Below are positions 29,487 to 37,908 of a stretch of 64,000 bases of DNA, piece after piece (position 1 is the stretch's first letter; every line of letters begins with the position of its first letter). The notes beneath the pieces were generated by a model that worked only from the letters and a program-made list of their open reading frames with translations, was not told where the DNA came from and ran no database searches. The translations under genes were made by a program, and so were the position numbers. The DNA lies in contig JAEYNP010000052.1 of NCBI GenBank assembly GCA_023412495.1, positions 1 through 64,000 on the forward strand. Reading direction: 5' to 3'. This DNA comes from Pseudomonadota bacterium (lineage in GTDB: Bacteria > Desulfobacterota > Desulfobulbia > Desulfobulbales > Desulfocapsaceae).

Positions 29487-30260
29487 TCACCAGGAGATCG
29501 GCTGGTGCTCGCGGAAGAAGCCGCCGGTGGGGCCGTCGTCCGGCAGGGTCGCCAGCCAGACCGGTGTTTCCGCGGCCTCTTCGGGAAGGATGGGCGCACG
29601 GGGGCCGCCCAGGTCGGTTCGCACCCAGCCGGGGCAGACGGAGTTGACCAGGATGTTGCTGCCGCGCAGTTCCTGGGCGAGCAGGGCGGTGATGCCGTTC
29701 AGCATGACTTTCGACAGCCGGTAGGCCGGCGACAGCAGTTCCCGGTACATCGATGCCGGGTTGGCGATCTCCGCCAGGGACCCCAGGGTGCTGGAGAGGT
29801 TGACGATCCGGCCGTAGTTGTGCCGGCGCATGAGCGGCACGCAGGCCTGGCTGAGAAGCAGCGGGCCGAAGGTGTTGATTTCGAGCGTTTTCTGCAGCAG
29901 GCCGAGGGACAGCTCGAGGATGCCGGTTTCCGTGTCGATCATGATTCCGGCGTTGTTGACCAAAACGTCCAGGCGGCCGAAGAGATCGTCGATCCTGCCG
30001 ACGGCGGCGACAATCGAGGTGGGGTTGCCCACGTCGAGGAGGGTGAAGTGGGCGTCGAGGCCGTGGTCGGTCAACCGTTTCTGGGCCTCCATGCCGCTTT
30101 TCTCCTCTCGCGCGCCGATGACGACGGTAAGGCCCACGCGGGCCAGCCGGGTGGCGATGGCCAGGCCGATGCCTCTGTTGGCGCCGGTTACCAGGGCCAC
30201 GCGCTTGTTTCTTGCCGGCATGCTCCCCTCATCCACATCTATTTCGACTACCGGTGTCAT
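29487..30260 (-). CDS. Short-chain dehydrogenase/reductase
   Basis: A 257-residue classical SDR. The cofactor loop is VTGANRGIGLAIA, followed by NNAGIM, the catalytic Ser in VNLSSTLGS and YRLSK (Tyr-x-x-x-Lys read as AYRLSK), then CPGWVRTDLGG. The Arg in GAREEK after strand 2 suggests NADP(H). It resembles carbonyl reductase-like SDRs. AAGGAGA lies 5 bases before ATG. It follows the TIGR01777 epimerase gene by 11 bases, so the two share an operon. Confidence 0.93.
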   Translation of the reverse strand: MTPVVEIDVDEGSMPARNKRVALVTGANRGIGLAIATRLARVGLTVVIGAREEKSGMEAQKRLTDHGLDAHFTLLDVGNPTSIVAAVGRIDDLFGRLDVLVNNAGIMIDTETGILELSLGLLQKTLEINTFGPLLLSQACVPLMRRHNYGRIVNLSSTLGSLAEIANPASMYRELLSPAYRLSKVMLNGITALLAQELRGSNILVNSVCPGWVRTDLGGPRAPILPEEAAETPVWLATLPDDGPTGGFFREHQPISW

Positions 30261-30271
30261 AAGCTTCTCCT

Positions 30272-31183
30272 TCAGCCGCCCAGGATAATCTCATCCAGGG
30301 CGCTGTCGATTTCGCCGTAGCTGAACAAAAACCCTGCCTTTTGCAGCACCGCCGGCTGGACCCGCTGACTGCACACGAGGGCCCGGCCGAAGTCACCCAG
30401 TACATTTTTCATCACGAATTCGGGCACCGGCAGCATTGCCGGCCGTTTCAGTCTGCGTGCCAGCCGCTCGGTCAAGTCCCGGTTGCGGACCGGGTGCGGT
30501 GCGCACCAGTTGACGGGTCCTGCAATCTCCGGATGGTCGAGGACGAAGAGATAGGCATCGATCAGGTCGTCCAGGTGAATCCAGGGAAACCACTGGCGGC
30601 CGGTGCCCAGGCGTCCGCCGAGGCAGAGCTTGAAGGCGGGTATCATGTTGGCCATGGCGCCGCCGCTGCCGGCCAGCACGATGCCGAACCGGGTCAGCAC
30701 CACGCGGACCCCGGCCGATTGCGCCTTCCGGGCCTCGCGTTCCCAGTCGACACTCAGCCTGGCGAGAAAATCGTCGCCGGGAGGCTCGGTCTCGGCGAGA
30801 ACATCTTCGCCCCGATCGCCGTAGTAGCCGACTGCGGAGGTGCTGAAGAAGACGGTTTTGCCTGAGGAATTGGCCAGGGCTTCGGCGATATTGCGGGTGG
30901 TTTGGATGCGGCTGTCATAGATCTGCCGTTTGGCCTGCTCCGTCCAAACGGTGAAGATCGATTTGCCGGCCAGATTGATGACGATCTCATGATCGGCCAA
31001 GCTTTTTTGCCAGTCCCCCGGTACGGTGGTGTCCCCCCGCAGGTAACTGAACCCGGGGTGGTCGATCTTTTCCCGCGGATGAGCTGTTCGACCGACGGCG
31101 GTTACCCGGTGGCCGAGGGCCAGAAGTGTCGATGAGAGATGGCGGCCGACAAATCCCAGTCCGCCCGTGATGAAGATATCCAT
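30272..31183 (-). CDS. TIGR01777-type NAD-dependent epimerase (YfcH/SDR39U1 family)
   Basis: A 303-residue atypical SDR. The N-terminal dinucleotide loop is ITGGLGFVGRHLSSTLLALG, the family block VINLAGKSIF, the active region FFSTSAVGYYGDRGEDVL, then LTRFGIVLAGSGGAM and the C-terminal DUF1731-like tail (PVPEFVMKNVLGD). The family function is not settled; SulA/YfcH-like proteins have been linked to division or sugar-nucleotide chemistry. AAGGAGA precedes ATG. First gene of a two-gene operon with the SDR. Confidence 0.92.
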   Translation of the reverse strand: MDIFITGGLGFVGRHLSSTLLALGHRVTAVGRTAHPREKIDHPGFSYLRGDTTVPGDWQKSLADHEIVINLAGKSIFTVWTEQAKRQIYDSRIQTTRNIAEALANSSGKTVFFSTSAVGYYGDRGEDVLAETEPPGDDFLARLSVDWEREARKAQSAGVRVVLTRFGIVLAGSGGAMANMIPAFKLCLGGRLGTGRQWFPWIHLDDLIDAYLFVLDHPEIAGPVNWCAPHPVRNRDLTERLARRLKRPAMLPVPEFVMKNVLGDFGRALVCSQRVQPAVLQKAGFLFSYGEIDSALDEIILGG

Positions 31184-31305
31184 GCCGTCTCCTTGATAAG
31201 TACCTTGCAGACCGTTCCATTCCGCGTATTGTTCAGGGGCGGGTGAACGTTACCTCTTTAATATGGTAATCCCGTGCAATAATTCAACTCTGCGCTTATC
31301 GATTC

Positions 31306-32235
31306 CTACCAGGCCAGATGAGCGAGCGTCAGGGCCAGGAGCAGACAGGGGTAATAGCTCGCCCGATTAAACAGTGCGGAGGCGTCCGCCCTCGCCCAAG
31401 TCTTGAACAGGCGCATGGCCGGGAGAATGAGCAGGTAGGCTCCGGCGAGGAGAACCATCGCGTAGAGGAGCGGGGGCATCTTGAGCGGCGCAGTCCAGAA
31501 CAGTACGCCACTCAGCATGACGCTCGCACCGAGGGTCGCAATCACGATGCAGCTGGCCGCCTGAGGTCCCAGGGTCGCCGGCGTGGTTTTTGCTTTGAGA
31601 GATATATCTTCCTGCAGGTCATGCCAGTCGGCCGGAACGTTCTGCCCGCCGATTTCCCAGAGAAAAAGCCAGGAAAAGAGCAGCAGTAATTGATAAATGT
31701 CCGGGGCCGCATCGACCGCAAAGATGGCCGCCAGGCCTCCGAGGGTCTTGACGATGCCGCTCACCAGGGTCCGCAGGGGACTGATCTGGAACATCCGGCA
31801 GTAGAGAACTTCCAGAAGACAGCCGGAAATCAGTATCAGAGCGCAGACCGGGTTGAGCAGCCAGGCGCTCGCCAGGGAAACGGCCATCCAGCCACCTGCC
31901 CAGACGACCGCCTCCGGCATGGATAAAAAACCGTGGGCCAGGGGGTGGCGGATGAAGGCGCCGTCGAGATAACCGGAATCATGGAAAGCGTCCGCCTGGG
32001 CGATCTTCTTGCGGTCGTTGTCGTAGTCGACGATATCGTTGAGGGCGTAGACCGCCGTATAACCGGCAAAGGCGGCGAGCATGCCCAGGACCAGGATCCG
32101 CTGGTCCGGCGCATGGCCCAGCCACAGCAGGGCCGCCAGCAGGGGGGTGCACATGTCCAGCAGTCCGTGAGGGGTCCTGGACAGCGCGAGAAACAGCTTG
32201 ATTCTGTTCACTCCTTGCACTTCGGCGAGATTCAT
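31306..32235 (-). CDS. UbiA family prenyltransferase
   Basis: A 309-residue membrane prenyltransferase with about eight hydrophobic helices. The first Asp-rich motif is LNDIVDYDNDRKK (NDxxDxxxD) and the second DWHDLQEDISLKAKTTP. It would transfer an isoprenoid chain to an aromatic or polar acceptor. GGAGG precedes ATG. The opening TPHGLLDMCTPLLAALLW differs from typical menaquinone UbiA/MenA proteins. A possible link is EboC of the ebo clusters, because eboD/eboE-like genes lie 3 kb away on the other strand, but I do not claim it. Confidence 0.9.
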   Translation of the reverse strand: MNLAEVQGVNRIKLFLALSRTPHGLLDMCTPLLAALLWLGHAPDQRILVLGMLAAFAGYTAVYALNDIVDYDNDRKKIAQADAFHDSGYLDGAFIRHPLAHGFLSMPEAVVWAGGWMAVSLASAWLLNPVCALILISGCLLEVLYCRMFQISPLRTLVSGIVKTLGGLAAIFAVDAAPDIYQLLLLFSWLFLWEIGGQNVPADWHDLQEDISLKAKTTPATLGPQAASCIVIATLGASVMLSGVLFWTAPLKMPPLLYAMVLLAGAYLLILPAMRLFKTWARADASALFNRASYYPCLLLALTLAHLAW

Positions 32236-32728
32236 AGTGACCTCCGGTTGACCATAATTTCCTGCGGCTCCGGCAACACCCTTCAGGGAGCAGGGTAATC
32301 ATTCGCCGGAGAATATCCATTCCTGCGGAACAAGATTCGTTCCGATTGGACGGGACCGCAGAGCGGTGGACGCAAGAGAGTTCCCCGGCCGGCGGTGGTG
32401 GGGCCGGGAGAAGGGAATTCCTTTTCGATTTGAAGGGGTATTTAAAAGCAAGAATTGTGCCATATTTCCGGAGACTTGAGATGGGAAGACGAGGGCCGGA
32501 GGCGGGAAGAGGCGGGGTTTACCGGAAAAACTTGTTGGCATGGTTATTGTAACCCTCACTTTTTAACCCATTGAGAAGGGTTTACAGACTGAATTCAACA
32601 GTAAGCCGTTGTACACAACAAAGTAATACATCATGTGGCGGTAACGGCACAAGGGGCCGAAATGAAATGGACTAGTTTGATCCAGCTATTTGTGAAGGCC
32701 CCTTAACTTCAAAATTGGAGGACGTATT
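32236..32728. promoter_or_regulatory. Divergent intergenic region before dodecin
   Basis: A 493-base gap between the UbiA and dodecin starts. The left part is GC-rich with no convincing ORF. The part after 32520 is AT-rich and holds a weak sigma54-like site. No RNA gene is recognisable. Confidence 0.4.
32536..32551 (+). promoter_or_regulatory. Weak sigma54-like site upstream of dodecin
   Basis: TGGCATGGTTATTGTA resembles TGGCAY-N5-TTGCW, but the -12 GC is GT. It lies about 180 bases before the dodecin ATG. It is less convincing than the sites at 19348, 35111 and 46513. Confidence 0.3.
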
Positions 32729-32935
32729 ATGGGATCAATAGCAAAGATAATCGAACTGAGTGCGGACTCGGAAAAAAGCTTTGATGATGCCCTGCAGGAA
32801 GGAATCATACGAGCCAATGAGTCGCTTCGGAATGTCCGGGGGGTATGGATCAAGGATCATGAGGTCATTGTCGAGCAGGGAAGACCCAAGGTATACCGGC
32901 TTCATCTCAAGGTCACCTTTCAGGTTGAGAGATAA
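32729..32935 (+). CDS. Dodecin (flavin-binding small protein)
   Basis: A 68-residue dodecin, which forms a hollow dodecamer storing or buffering flavin or coenzyme A. The family pattern is complete: KIIELSADSEKSFDDALQEG, then NVRGVWIKDHEVIVEQG and YRLHLKVTFQVE. The Trp that stacks on the flavin is in GVWIKD. AATTGGAGG precedes ATG. Followed by a baeRF-like gene. Confidence 0.93.
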   Translation: MGSIAKIIELSADSEKSFDDALQEGIIRANESLRNVRGVWIKDHEVIVEQGRPKVYRLHLKVTFQVER

Positions 32936-33069
32936 TGCCCATGAAGAAAGACCCTTAACCAACCTGCCCGGCCCCACGGCAAGAGGTGAGCCGACTTTGG
33001 TGACGAACCCCAGGCAGATTGTTTTTGCCTTCACCCCGTTTCTCTGCCGATTTCCTCTTGCGCGGTTTG

Positions 33070-33095
33070 CCGGCAGGTTTCACCGGTCCTGCCGG
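33070..33095 (+). terminator. Hairpin between dodecin and baeRF-like genes
   Basis: CCGGCAGG (33070-33077) pairs perfectly with CCTGCCGG (33088-33095) across a 10-base loop. There is no T-run after it, so this may be a weak or Rho-linked terminator, or an mRNA-stability hairpin. Confidence 0.4.
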
Positions 33096-33125
33096 GCGGG
33101 ACCTCAATAAAGCACATTGGTCACT

Positions 33126-34280
33126 ATGGAAAAAATTGGAAAACCGGAGATTGAAACTCTCATCCAGGTTCAGCAATGGCCGGCTATATCCATCTACATG
33201 CCGGTCAGTAGGATCGGGGATCCGCAGGATTCGCTCCGCTATAAGAACTTTGTCACGCAGATGGAAGCAAGACTGATCCACCAGGGCATGCGGTCCACGG
33301 AGGCCCGCAATCTGCTCGAGTCGGAACTGTATCTTGCCAAGGACGCCAGCTATTGGAAACATCTCGGGGCGGATGGGCTGGCGGTATTTCTCTCCCCCGA
33401 AGCCCTCTTCCGTCATCCGCTGCCGAATCCGGTGAGTGAACGGATGCTGGTGGGCCGGCGTTTTCACGTCCGCCCTCTTTTGCCGCTTCTGAAGGTTTGC
33501 AGGCACATGCTTCTCGGCCTCAGCCGAAAGCAGTTGCAGCTCTTCGAGGGCGATCGCTATCGGTTCAGGGAGATCGAGTTGCCGGAAGGGACGCCGACCA
33601 GCATGGACGCGGCCCTGAAATACGAGCGGGAGCGTTCGCTGCAGTATCACTCCAAGACTGCTTCCGCCAGCGCCGTCGGCGGCAGAAGAGCCGCAATGTT
33701 CCATGGACACGGTGCGGGGGTCGACGACCTGGAGGAAAACCTTGGACGGTACTACCAGATCGTGGACCGATGCCTCTTCCCCGTGCTGGAAGACCCCGAT
33801 TGCCCGTTCCTGCTCGCCGGAACCGAAGAGCAGCATGCCATCTACCGGCGCGTCACCCGAAGCCGCACCATCCTGCCCAGGGGGATAGCGGGCAATGTGA
33901 GTGAGTTTTCCAACGATGACCTCAGAGCCAAGGCGTGGGAGATCGCGGAAGAATACCACTCTCGGGAGGTCCGGGAGGTCTTGGACGATTATCGGGACAA
34001 CCAGGGCGGCGCCAGAGTGGTGGAGGATCTGCCGTCGGTGCTGACTGCCGCCCATGACGGTCGGGTTGAAACTCTTTTCGTGGCGGAAAATGAAATGGTC
34101 TTCGGCCTGTTCGATGCCGACCGGCGGGAGGTGACCGTAAAAGAACAAGAATACGGCAAGGTGATCGAGCTGCTCGACGAGGCCGTTTTCTGGACCTTGC
34201 TGCAAAAAGGCGCGGTCTACGTTCGCAAGCGCAGCGAAATGCCGGTGGACACGGCCATCTGTGCCCGCCTGCGGTATTGA
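33126..34280 (+). CDS. baeRF-like protein (bacterial archaeo-eukaryotic release factor family)
   Basis: A 384-residue protein with the three-domain layout of baeRF proteins, which are related to archaeal/eukaryotic release factor 1 and Dom34/Pelota. Marks I rely on are FHGHGAGVDDLEENLGRYY, CPFLLAGTEEQHAIYRRV, the middle GNVSEFSNDDLRAKAWEI and the RF1-like C-terminal end KGAVYVRKRSEMP...RY. Family members are thought to act on ribosomes or in RNA biology under stress, but their role is not established. There is no clear ribosome site before ATG 33126. DUF502 follows after 15 bases. Confidence 0.7.
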   Translation: MEKIGKPEIETLIQVQQWPAISIYMPVSRIGDPQDSLRYKNFVTQMEARLIHQGMRSTEARNLLESELYLAKDASYWKHLGADGLAVFLSPEALFRHPLPNPVSERMLVGRRFHVRPLLPLLKVCRHMLLGLSRKQLQLFEGDRYRFREIELPEGTPTSMDAALKYERERSLQYHSKTASASAVGGRRAAMFHGHGAGVDDLEENLGRYYQIVDRCLFPVLEDPDCPFLLAGTEEQHAIYRRVTRSRTILPRGIAGNVSEFSNDDLRAKAWEIAEEYHSREVREVLDDYRDNQGGARVVEDLPSVLTAAHDGRVETLFVAENEMVFGLFDADRREVTVKEQEYGKVIELLDEAVFWTLLQKGAVYVRKRSEMPVDTAICARLRY

Positions 34281-34295
34281 GAACGAGAAAACGCC

Positions 34296-34970
34296 ATGCG
34301 TTACCTCGCCAACATATTCCTGAAGGGGCTTGGCGCCGCTCTGCCCATCGCCCTGACCTTCTACCTGATCTTCTGGCTCGGCAGTCTGCTCGAGAGATCC
34401 CTGCGGCCGGCCATCGAGCTGGCCCTGTCGAAGGAGGGTTATATACCCGGCATGGGCTTTCTCGCCGGGCTGGTGCTGATATTTCTCTTCGGTCTGATGA
34501 TCGAGGCCTGGGTGGTCCGCCGTACCCTCCAGATGGCTGAAAATTTCATCATCCGGATTCCGCTGATCAAAACGATCTATGGCGGATTGCGGGATTTTAT
34601 GGACTATTTTTCCAAGATGCAGAAGAGCAAAGAGATGAAGAAGGTGGTATCCGTTTCCATCGGCGGCACGCAACTGATCGGGTTTCTTACTGCCGAGACC
34701 GACGAGAACCTGCCGGGAGAGAGTTCCCTGCAGGGCCTGGTTTCGGTGTACCTGCCGATGAGCTACCAGATCGGTGGTTTTACCGTTTATGTGCCCAGGG
34801 ATGCCATTTCCCCCATCGACCTGCCCGTGGAAGATGCCATGCGGCTGGTGCTGACGGCCGGCCTGTCCTCGAGTACGACCCTCACCGGGAAAGAGCAGAT
34901 CGATGACCGGGCAGTACCGCAGAAAGCGAAATCGCTATCGACATCGGAATCAAACCTTGGATCGAGGTGA
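34296..34970 (+). CDS. DUF502 family membrane protein
   Basis: A 224-residue inner-membrane protein with two N-terminal helices (GLGAALPIALTFYLIFWLG and FLAGLVLIFLFGLMIEAW), then a cytoplasmic domain with the DUF502 block RIPLIKTIYGGLRDFMDYF and PMSYQIGGFTVYVPRDAISP. Function unknown. The last 13 codons (KSLSTSESNLGSR) run into an ATCG-type repeat and probably represent a recently altered C-terminus. The gene lies 15 bases after the baeRF-like gene. Confidence 0.88.
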   Translation: MRYLANIFLKGLGAALPIALTFYLIFWLGSLLERSLRPAIELALSKEGYIPGMGFLAGLVLIFLFGLMIEAWVVRRTLQMAENFIIRIPLIKTIYGGLRDFMDYFSKMQKSKEMKKVVSVSIGGTQLIGFLTAETDENLPGESSLQGLVSVYLPMSYQIGGFTVYVPRDAISPIDLPVEDAMRLVLTAGLSSSTTLTGKEQIDDRAVPQKAKSLSTSESNLGSR

Positions 34971-35010
34971 AGAGGCTCGATTTTCGATAGCGATCCGATC
35001 TCGATTTCGG
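34928..35010. repeat. Degenerate ATCG-type repeat island, copy b
   Basis: GAAATCGCTATCGACATCGG on the left and CGATAGCGATCCGATCTCGA with TTTCGG on the right read as inverted variants of each other around a short spacer. The left part overlaps the 3-prime end of the DUF502 gene. Same family as 813-870, 53290-53326 and 55355-55373. Confidence 0.6.
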
Positions 35011-35341
35011 TTCATCCGTCAATGACGATGATCCCTTCAACGAATTCCAGGTACTACTCATGAAATTAATCGGATGGATTATATCCATTGTTTCACACGG
35101 AGAGGGTGCCTGGCACAATAATTGCTCGTGATTTTGCTGTTTGAGATTCGGCTGCAGTGGTATTATAACTTGTGATACTTTCTGGAAAGTCTGTTGCACG
35201 GGTGAAAATACAACGAAAACTTGTGGCGTCTTGCAGGGAAAACGAATTCAGCAATTTGGTGGAGAATGAGAATCGATCATCGCCTTTTTTTGACGAGGAG
35301 GTCGTCCTTCGTCTTGCCGGCCGACCGTGCGGGAGGTTGCC
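35011..35341 (+). promoter_or_regulatory. Leader region of the ebo-like operon
   Basis: AT-rich 330-base leader with a sigma54 match at 35111-35126. If that promoter is used the mRNA leader is about 200 bases long. No convincing small ORF is seen. Confidence 0.45.
35111..35126 (+). promoter_or_regulatory. Sigma54 (-24/-12) promoter of the ebo-like operon
   Basis: TGGCACAATAATTGCT matches the sigma54 consensus (TGGCAC-N5-TTGCW) at every fixed position, with the right GG to GC spacing. It is oriented toward the eboD-like gene, 215 bases from its ATG, in non-coding DNA. Sigma54 promoters usually need an activator bound upstream; the region before it carries the repeat island. Confidence 0.7.
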
Positions 35342-36553
35342 ATGCGCAAGCTTGAGCAGCAGTTCAGCATCCGGCACTCCTTTCCGGTGTACTTTTCAAG
35401 AAATGTGCTGCGGGTGGAGGATCCCCTGCTGGCCGAGGTGCTTCTGCGTGGGGGTAAAAAAATCCATAAGGTCCTCTGCTTTGCGGATTCCGGCGTCCTG
35501 GCCGGCTATCCCACCCTCGGCCGCCGGCTCGAGGAATACGCCAAGGCGCACGGGGAGATCATGGAGCTGTGCGGACCGGTGATCCCTGTCTCCGGCGGGG
35601 AGAAATGCAAATCGGAGCAGGGAGTGGTCGAGAACATCCTGAGGCTCATCCAGGAGCACCGTCTCTGCAGGCATTCCTTCGTGCTGGCCATCGGAGGCGG
35701 AGCGGTTCTCGATGCCGTCGGCTATGCCACGGCGGTCGCCCACCGGGGGCTGCGGCTGATCCGCATGCCCACCACGGTCCTTGGCCAGAACGATGTGGGG
35801 GTCGGGGTCAAGAACGGCATCAACGCCTTCGGCCGTAAAAACTTCGTCGGCACCTTTGCCCCGCCGTTCGCCGTGATCAACGACTTCGACTTCCTCGACA
35901 ACCTGCCGCCCCAGGAATTGCGGGCCGGCATGGCAGAAGCGGTGAAGGTGGCCCTGATCATGGACCGGCGGTTCTTCGACTCCCTCTTCAACCAGCGGTC
36001 GGAGCTCGCCTCCTTCCAGAGGCAGCCGATGGAGGAGATGATCATCGGTTGCGCCGGCCTGCACATGCAGCACATCGGCACGGGTGGAGACCCCTTCGAG
36101 ACGGGTTCTGCCCGGCCATTGGATTTCGGTCACTGGTCGGCCCACAAGCTCGAGGAGATCACCGGGGGAATGGTCGGTCACGGCGAGGCGGTGGCCATCG
36201 GCATTGCCCTCGACAGCCTGTACTCCCGCCATCTCGGCATGATCACGGAGGAGGAACACGATCGGATCATGGCGCTGCTCACCGACCTGGGGCTGCCCGT
36301 CTTCCACCCGGCCCTGACCGCGCTCGATATCGGCGGGGCCTTGAGCGAGTTCCGCGAGCATCTGGGTGGGGAGCCGGCGATAACGCTCTTGACCGGGATC
36401 GGCGGGAAAAAGGAGGTGGACCGGATAGATACGGCCTTGATGGAGCGCTGCATCGACGAACTTCGGCAACTCGCGGGAGTGAAAAATCTCTCTCCCGTAC
36501 CGGAGGATAGGGAAGCGACCGGACCTGGCGCTCTCTACGGTGAAGTCAATTGA
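35342..36553 (+). CDS. eboD: 3-dehydroquinate synthase-like protein, EboD type
   Basis: A 403-residue member of the sugar-phosphate cyclase fold. The NAD-binding block is AIGGGAVLDAVGYATAVAHR, then RMPTTVLGQNDVGVGVKNG. Metal ligands match those of AroB: Glu in RAGMAEAVKVAL, His in LDFGHWSAHKLE and His in MVGHGEAVAIGI. It differs from AroB in length and in the long C-terminal tail, and it is followed directly by an EboE-like gene, which is why I call it EboD. In cyanobacteria ebo genes are linked to export of the scytonemin precursor. ATG 35342 has GGGAGG 6 bases upstream. Confidence 0.78.
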   Translation: MRKLEQQFSIRHSFPVYFSRNVLRVEDPLLAEVLLRGGKKIHKVLCFADSGVLAGYPTLGRRLEEYAKAHGEIMELCGPVIPVSGGEKCKSEQGVVENILRLIQEHRLCRHSFVLAIGGGAVLDAVGYATAVAHRGLRLIRMPTTVLGQNDVGVGVKNGINAFGRKNFVGTFAPPFAVINDFDFLDNLPPQELRAGMAEAVKVALIMDRRFFDSLFNQRSELASFQRQPMEEMIIGCAGLHMQHIGTGGDPFETGSARPLDFGHWSAHKLEEITGGMVGHGEAVAIGIALDSLYSRHLGMITEEEHDRIMALLTDLGLPVFHPALTALDIGGALSEFREHLGGEPAITLLTGIGGKKEVDRIDTALMERCIDELRQLAGVKNLSPVPEDREATGPGALYGEVN

Positions 36554-37797
36554 TGCGGACTATGGATACCCACAGCAGGCGCGAGAGGGATGTCGTCGGC
36601 AACGGAACGGGTGCCGGGAAGCCGAACTGCGTATCGTCGCTCACCTACTGCACCAACATCCATCCGGGGGAGAGCTGGCGGGAGATCTTCCGAGCGATCC
36701 GCGAGCATGCGCCGGCGGTGAAGGCGAAGGTGTCGCCGGACCGTCCCTTTCCCATCGGTCTGCGGTTATCCGGCGGGGCCGTCCGGGAAATGGGTCCGGC
36801 CGATGCCGCAGATTTTCGGAGCTGGTGCCGGGAAGGGGGGTTCTATGTCGCCACCATCAACGGCTTCCCTTACGGCACCTTCCATCACCGGCCCATCAAG
36901 CAGGGGGTGTACCTGCCGGACTGGCGGTTCGCCGAGCGTCTCGACTATACGAGAAAACTGGCGGACCTCCTGGCCCTGTGGCTGCCGGAGGCAATGACCG
37001 GCTCCATCTCGTCGGTGCCGGTCGGCTTCCGCTCCGCCATCGCCCCGGAAGACTTTCCCCGGGTGCGCAGGCATCTGCTCCTGGCCCTCGAACACCTGGA
37101 GCGGCTGGCCCGCCGGACAGGCCGGAAAATCGTGCTCGCCCTCGAACCGGAACCCGGCTGCGTCGCCGAGACAACGCAGGATGTGGTCGACCTTTTCGCC
37201 CGTCTCGATCTGCCCGCGTCGCTGCGGCCGTTTCTCGCGGTCTGCTACGACTGCTGCCATCAGGCCCTGCAGTTCGAGGACCCGGCGGCCTCCCTGCAGC
37301 TGCTTGCCGACCACGACATCGCCATAGGCCATGTCCAGGTCTCGTCGGCTCTGCGCCTCACCGACTCGCGGATCGGTCTGCTCGGCCGCTTTCGGGAACC
37401 GTGCTATCTGCACCAGACGGTGGGCAGGAAGAAGAGCGGCACGCTGCTGCGTTACGAAGATCTCGATCTCGCCATCGCAGCGGCTCCCGAGGAGGTCGAG
37501 GAGTGGCGCGTCCATTTTCACGTCCCGGTATTTCTCGAAAGGGCGGGGGAGTGCGCCACCACCCGATCCTTTTTGGAGAAGATCCTGCCGCTTCTGGCCG
37601 AAAATGGAGCAAAGCTCGAAGTGGAAACCTATACCTGGTCCATCCTCCCCCCCGAACTGCAGTGCGGCACGGTTACCGAATGCCTGGTCAGGGAGATCGA
37701 GTGGGTGGCCGCAAACCTAGTGTCATGTCAAGTATCAGATGTTGCAAAATCGCTCAGCAATTTTGGTTTGCTGCGAGGCACGACTGAGGGCGCATAG
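36553..37797 (+). CDS. eboE: Sugar-phosphate isomerase/epimerase-like protein, EboE type
   Basis: A 414-residue TIM-barrel protein of the AP-endonuclease-2 superfamily. The opening LTYCTNIHPGESWREIF and YVATINGFPYGTFH are typical of EboE (metabolite traffic protein). Metal-binding residues are probably in LALEPEPGC, CYDCCHQAL, GHVQVSSAL and LEVETYTW. The ATG overlaps the eboD stop (TGATG). The last 25 or so residues are encoded inside a MITE-like element (from 37719), so the native end was probably near EWVAANL. No eboA, eboB or eboF is present in the window. Confidence 0.78.
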   Translation: MRTMDTHSRRERDVVGNGTGAGKPNCVSSLTYCTNIHPGESWREIFRAIREHAPAVKAKVSPDRPFPIGLRLSGGAVREMGPADAADFRSWCREGGFYVATINGFPYGTFHHRPIKQGVYLPDWRFAERLDYTRKLADLLALWLPEAMTGSISSVPVGFRSAIAPEDFPRVRRHLLLALEHLERLARRTGRKIVLALEPEPGCVAETTQDVVDLFARLDLPASLRPFLAVCYDCCHQALQFEDPAASLQLLADHDIAIGHVQVSSALRLTDSRIGLLGRFREPCYLHQTVGRKKSGTLLRYEDLDLAIAAAPEEVEEWRVHFHVPVFLERAGECATTRSFLEKILPLLAENGAKLEVETYTWSILPPELQCGTVTECLVREIEWVAANLVSCQVSDVAKSLSNFGLLRGTTEGA

Positions 37798-37908
37798 CAG
37801 CGCTATGAAACCGAAGGAGTAACGAAGTCAGCAAGCCAAAAGGGCAGGTAAGCGGAGCGTAGCGGAGACTCCGAGCGAGATGCAACATCTGAGGGTTGAC
37901 ATGGCACT
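37719..37908. mobile_element. 190-bp MITE-like element with terminal inverted repeats
   Basis: The ends are inverted copies of about 28 bases (AGTG-T/C-CATGTCAA, three variable bases, TCAGATGTTGCA): left 37719-37746, right 37881-37908. The inside is non-coding with a CATAGC-AGC-GCTATG hairpin (about 37790-37805). The element overlaps the 3-prime end of eboE and supplies the likely ribosome site and start of the next methyltransferase gene. No transposase is present; target-site duplication is unclear (TA-like flanks). Confidence 0.7.

Noticed and set aside
31306..32235. UbiA protein as EboC
   Set aside because: The N-terminal region does not look like EboC and the gene is on the other strand, 3 kb away; kept as a possibility only.
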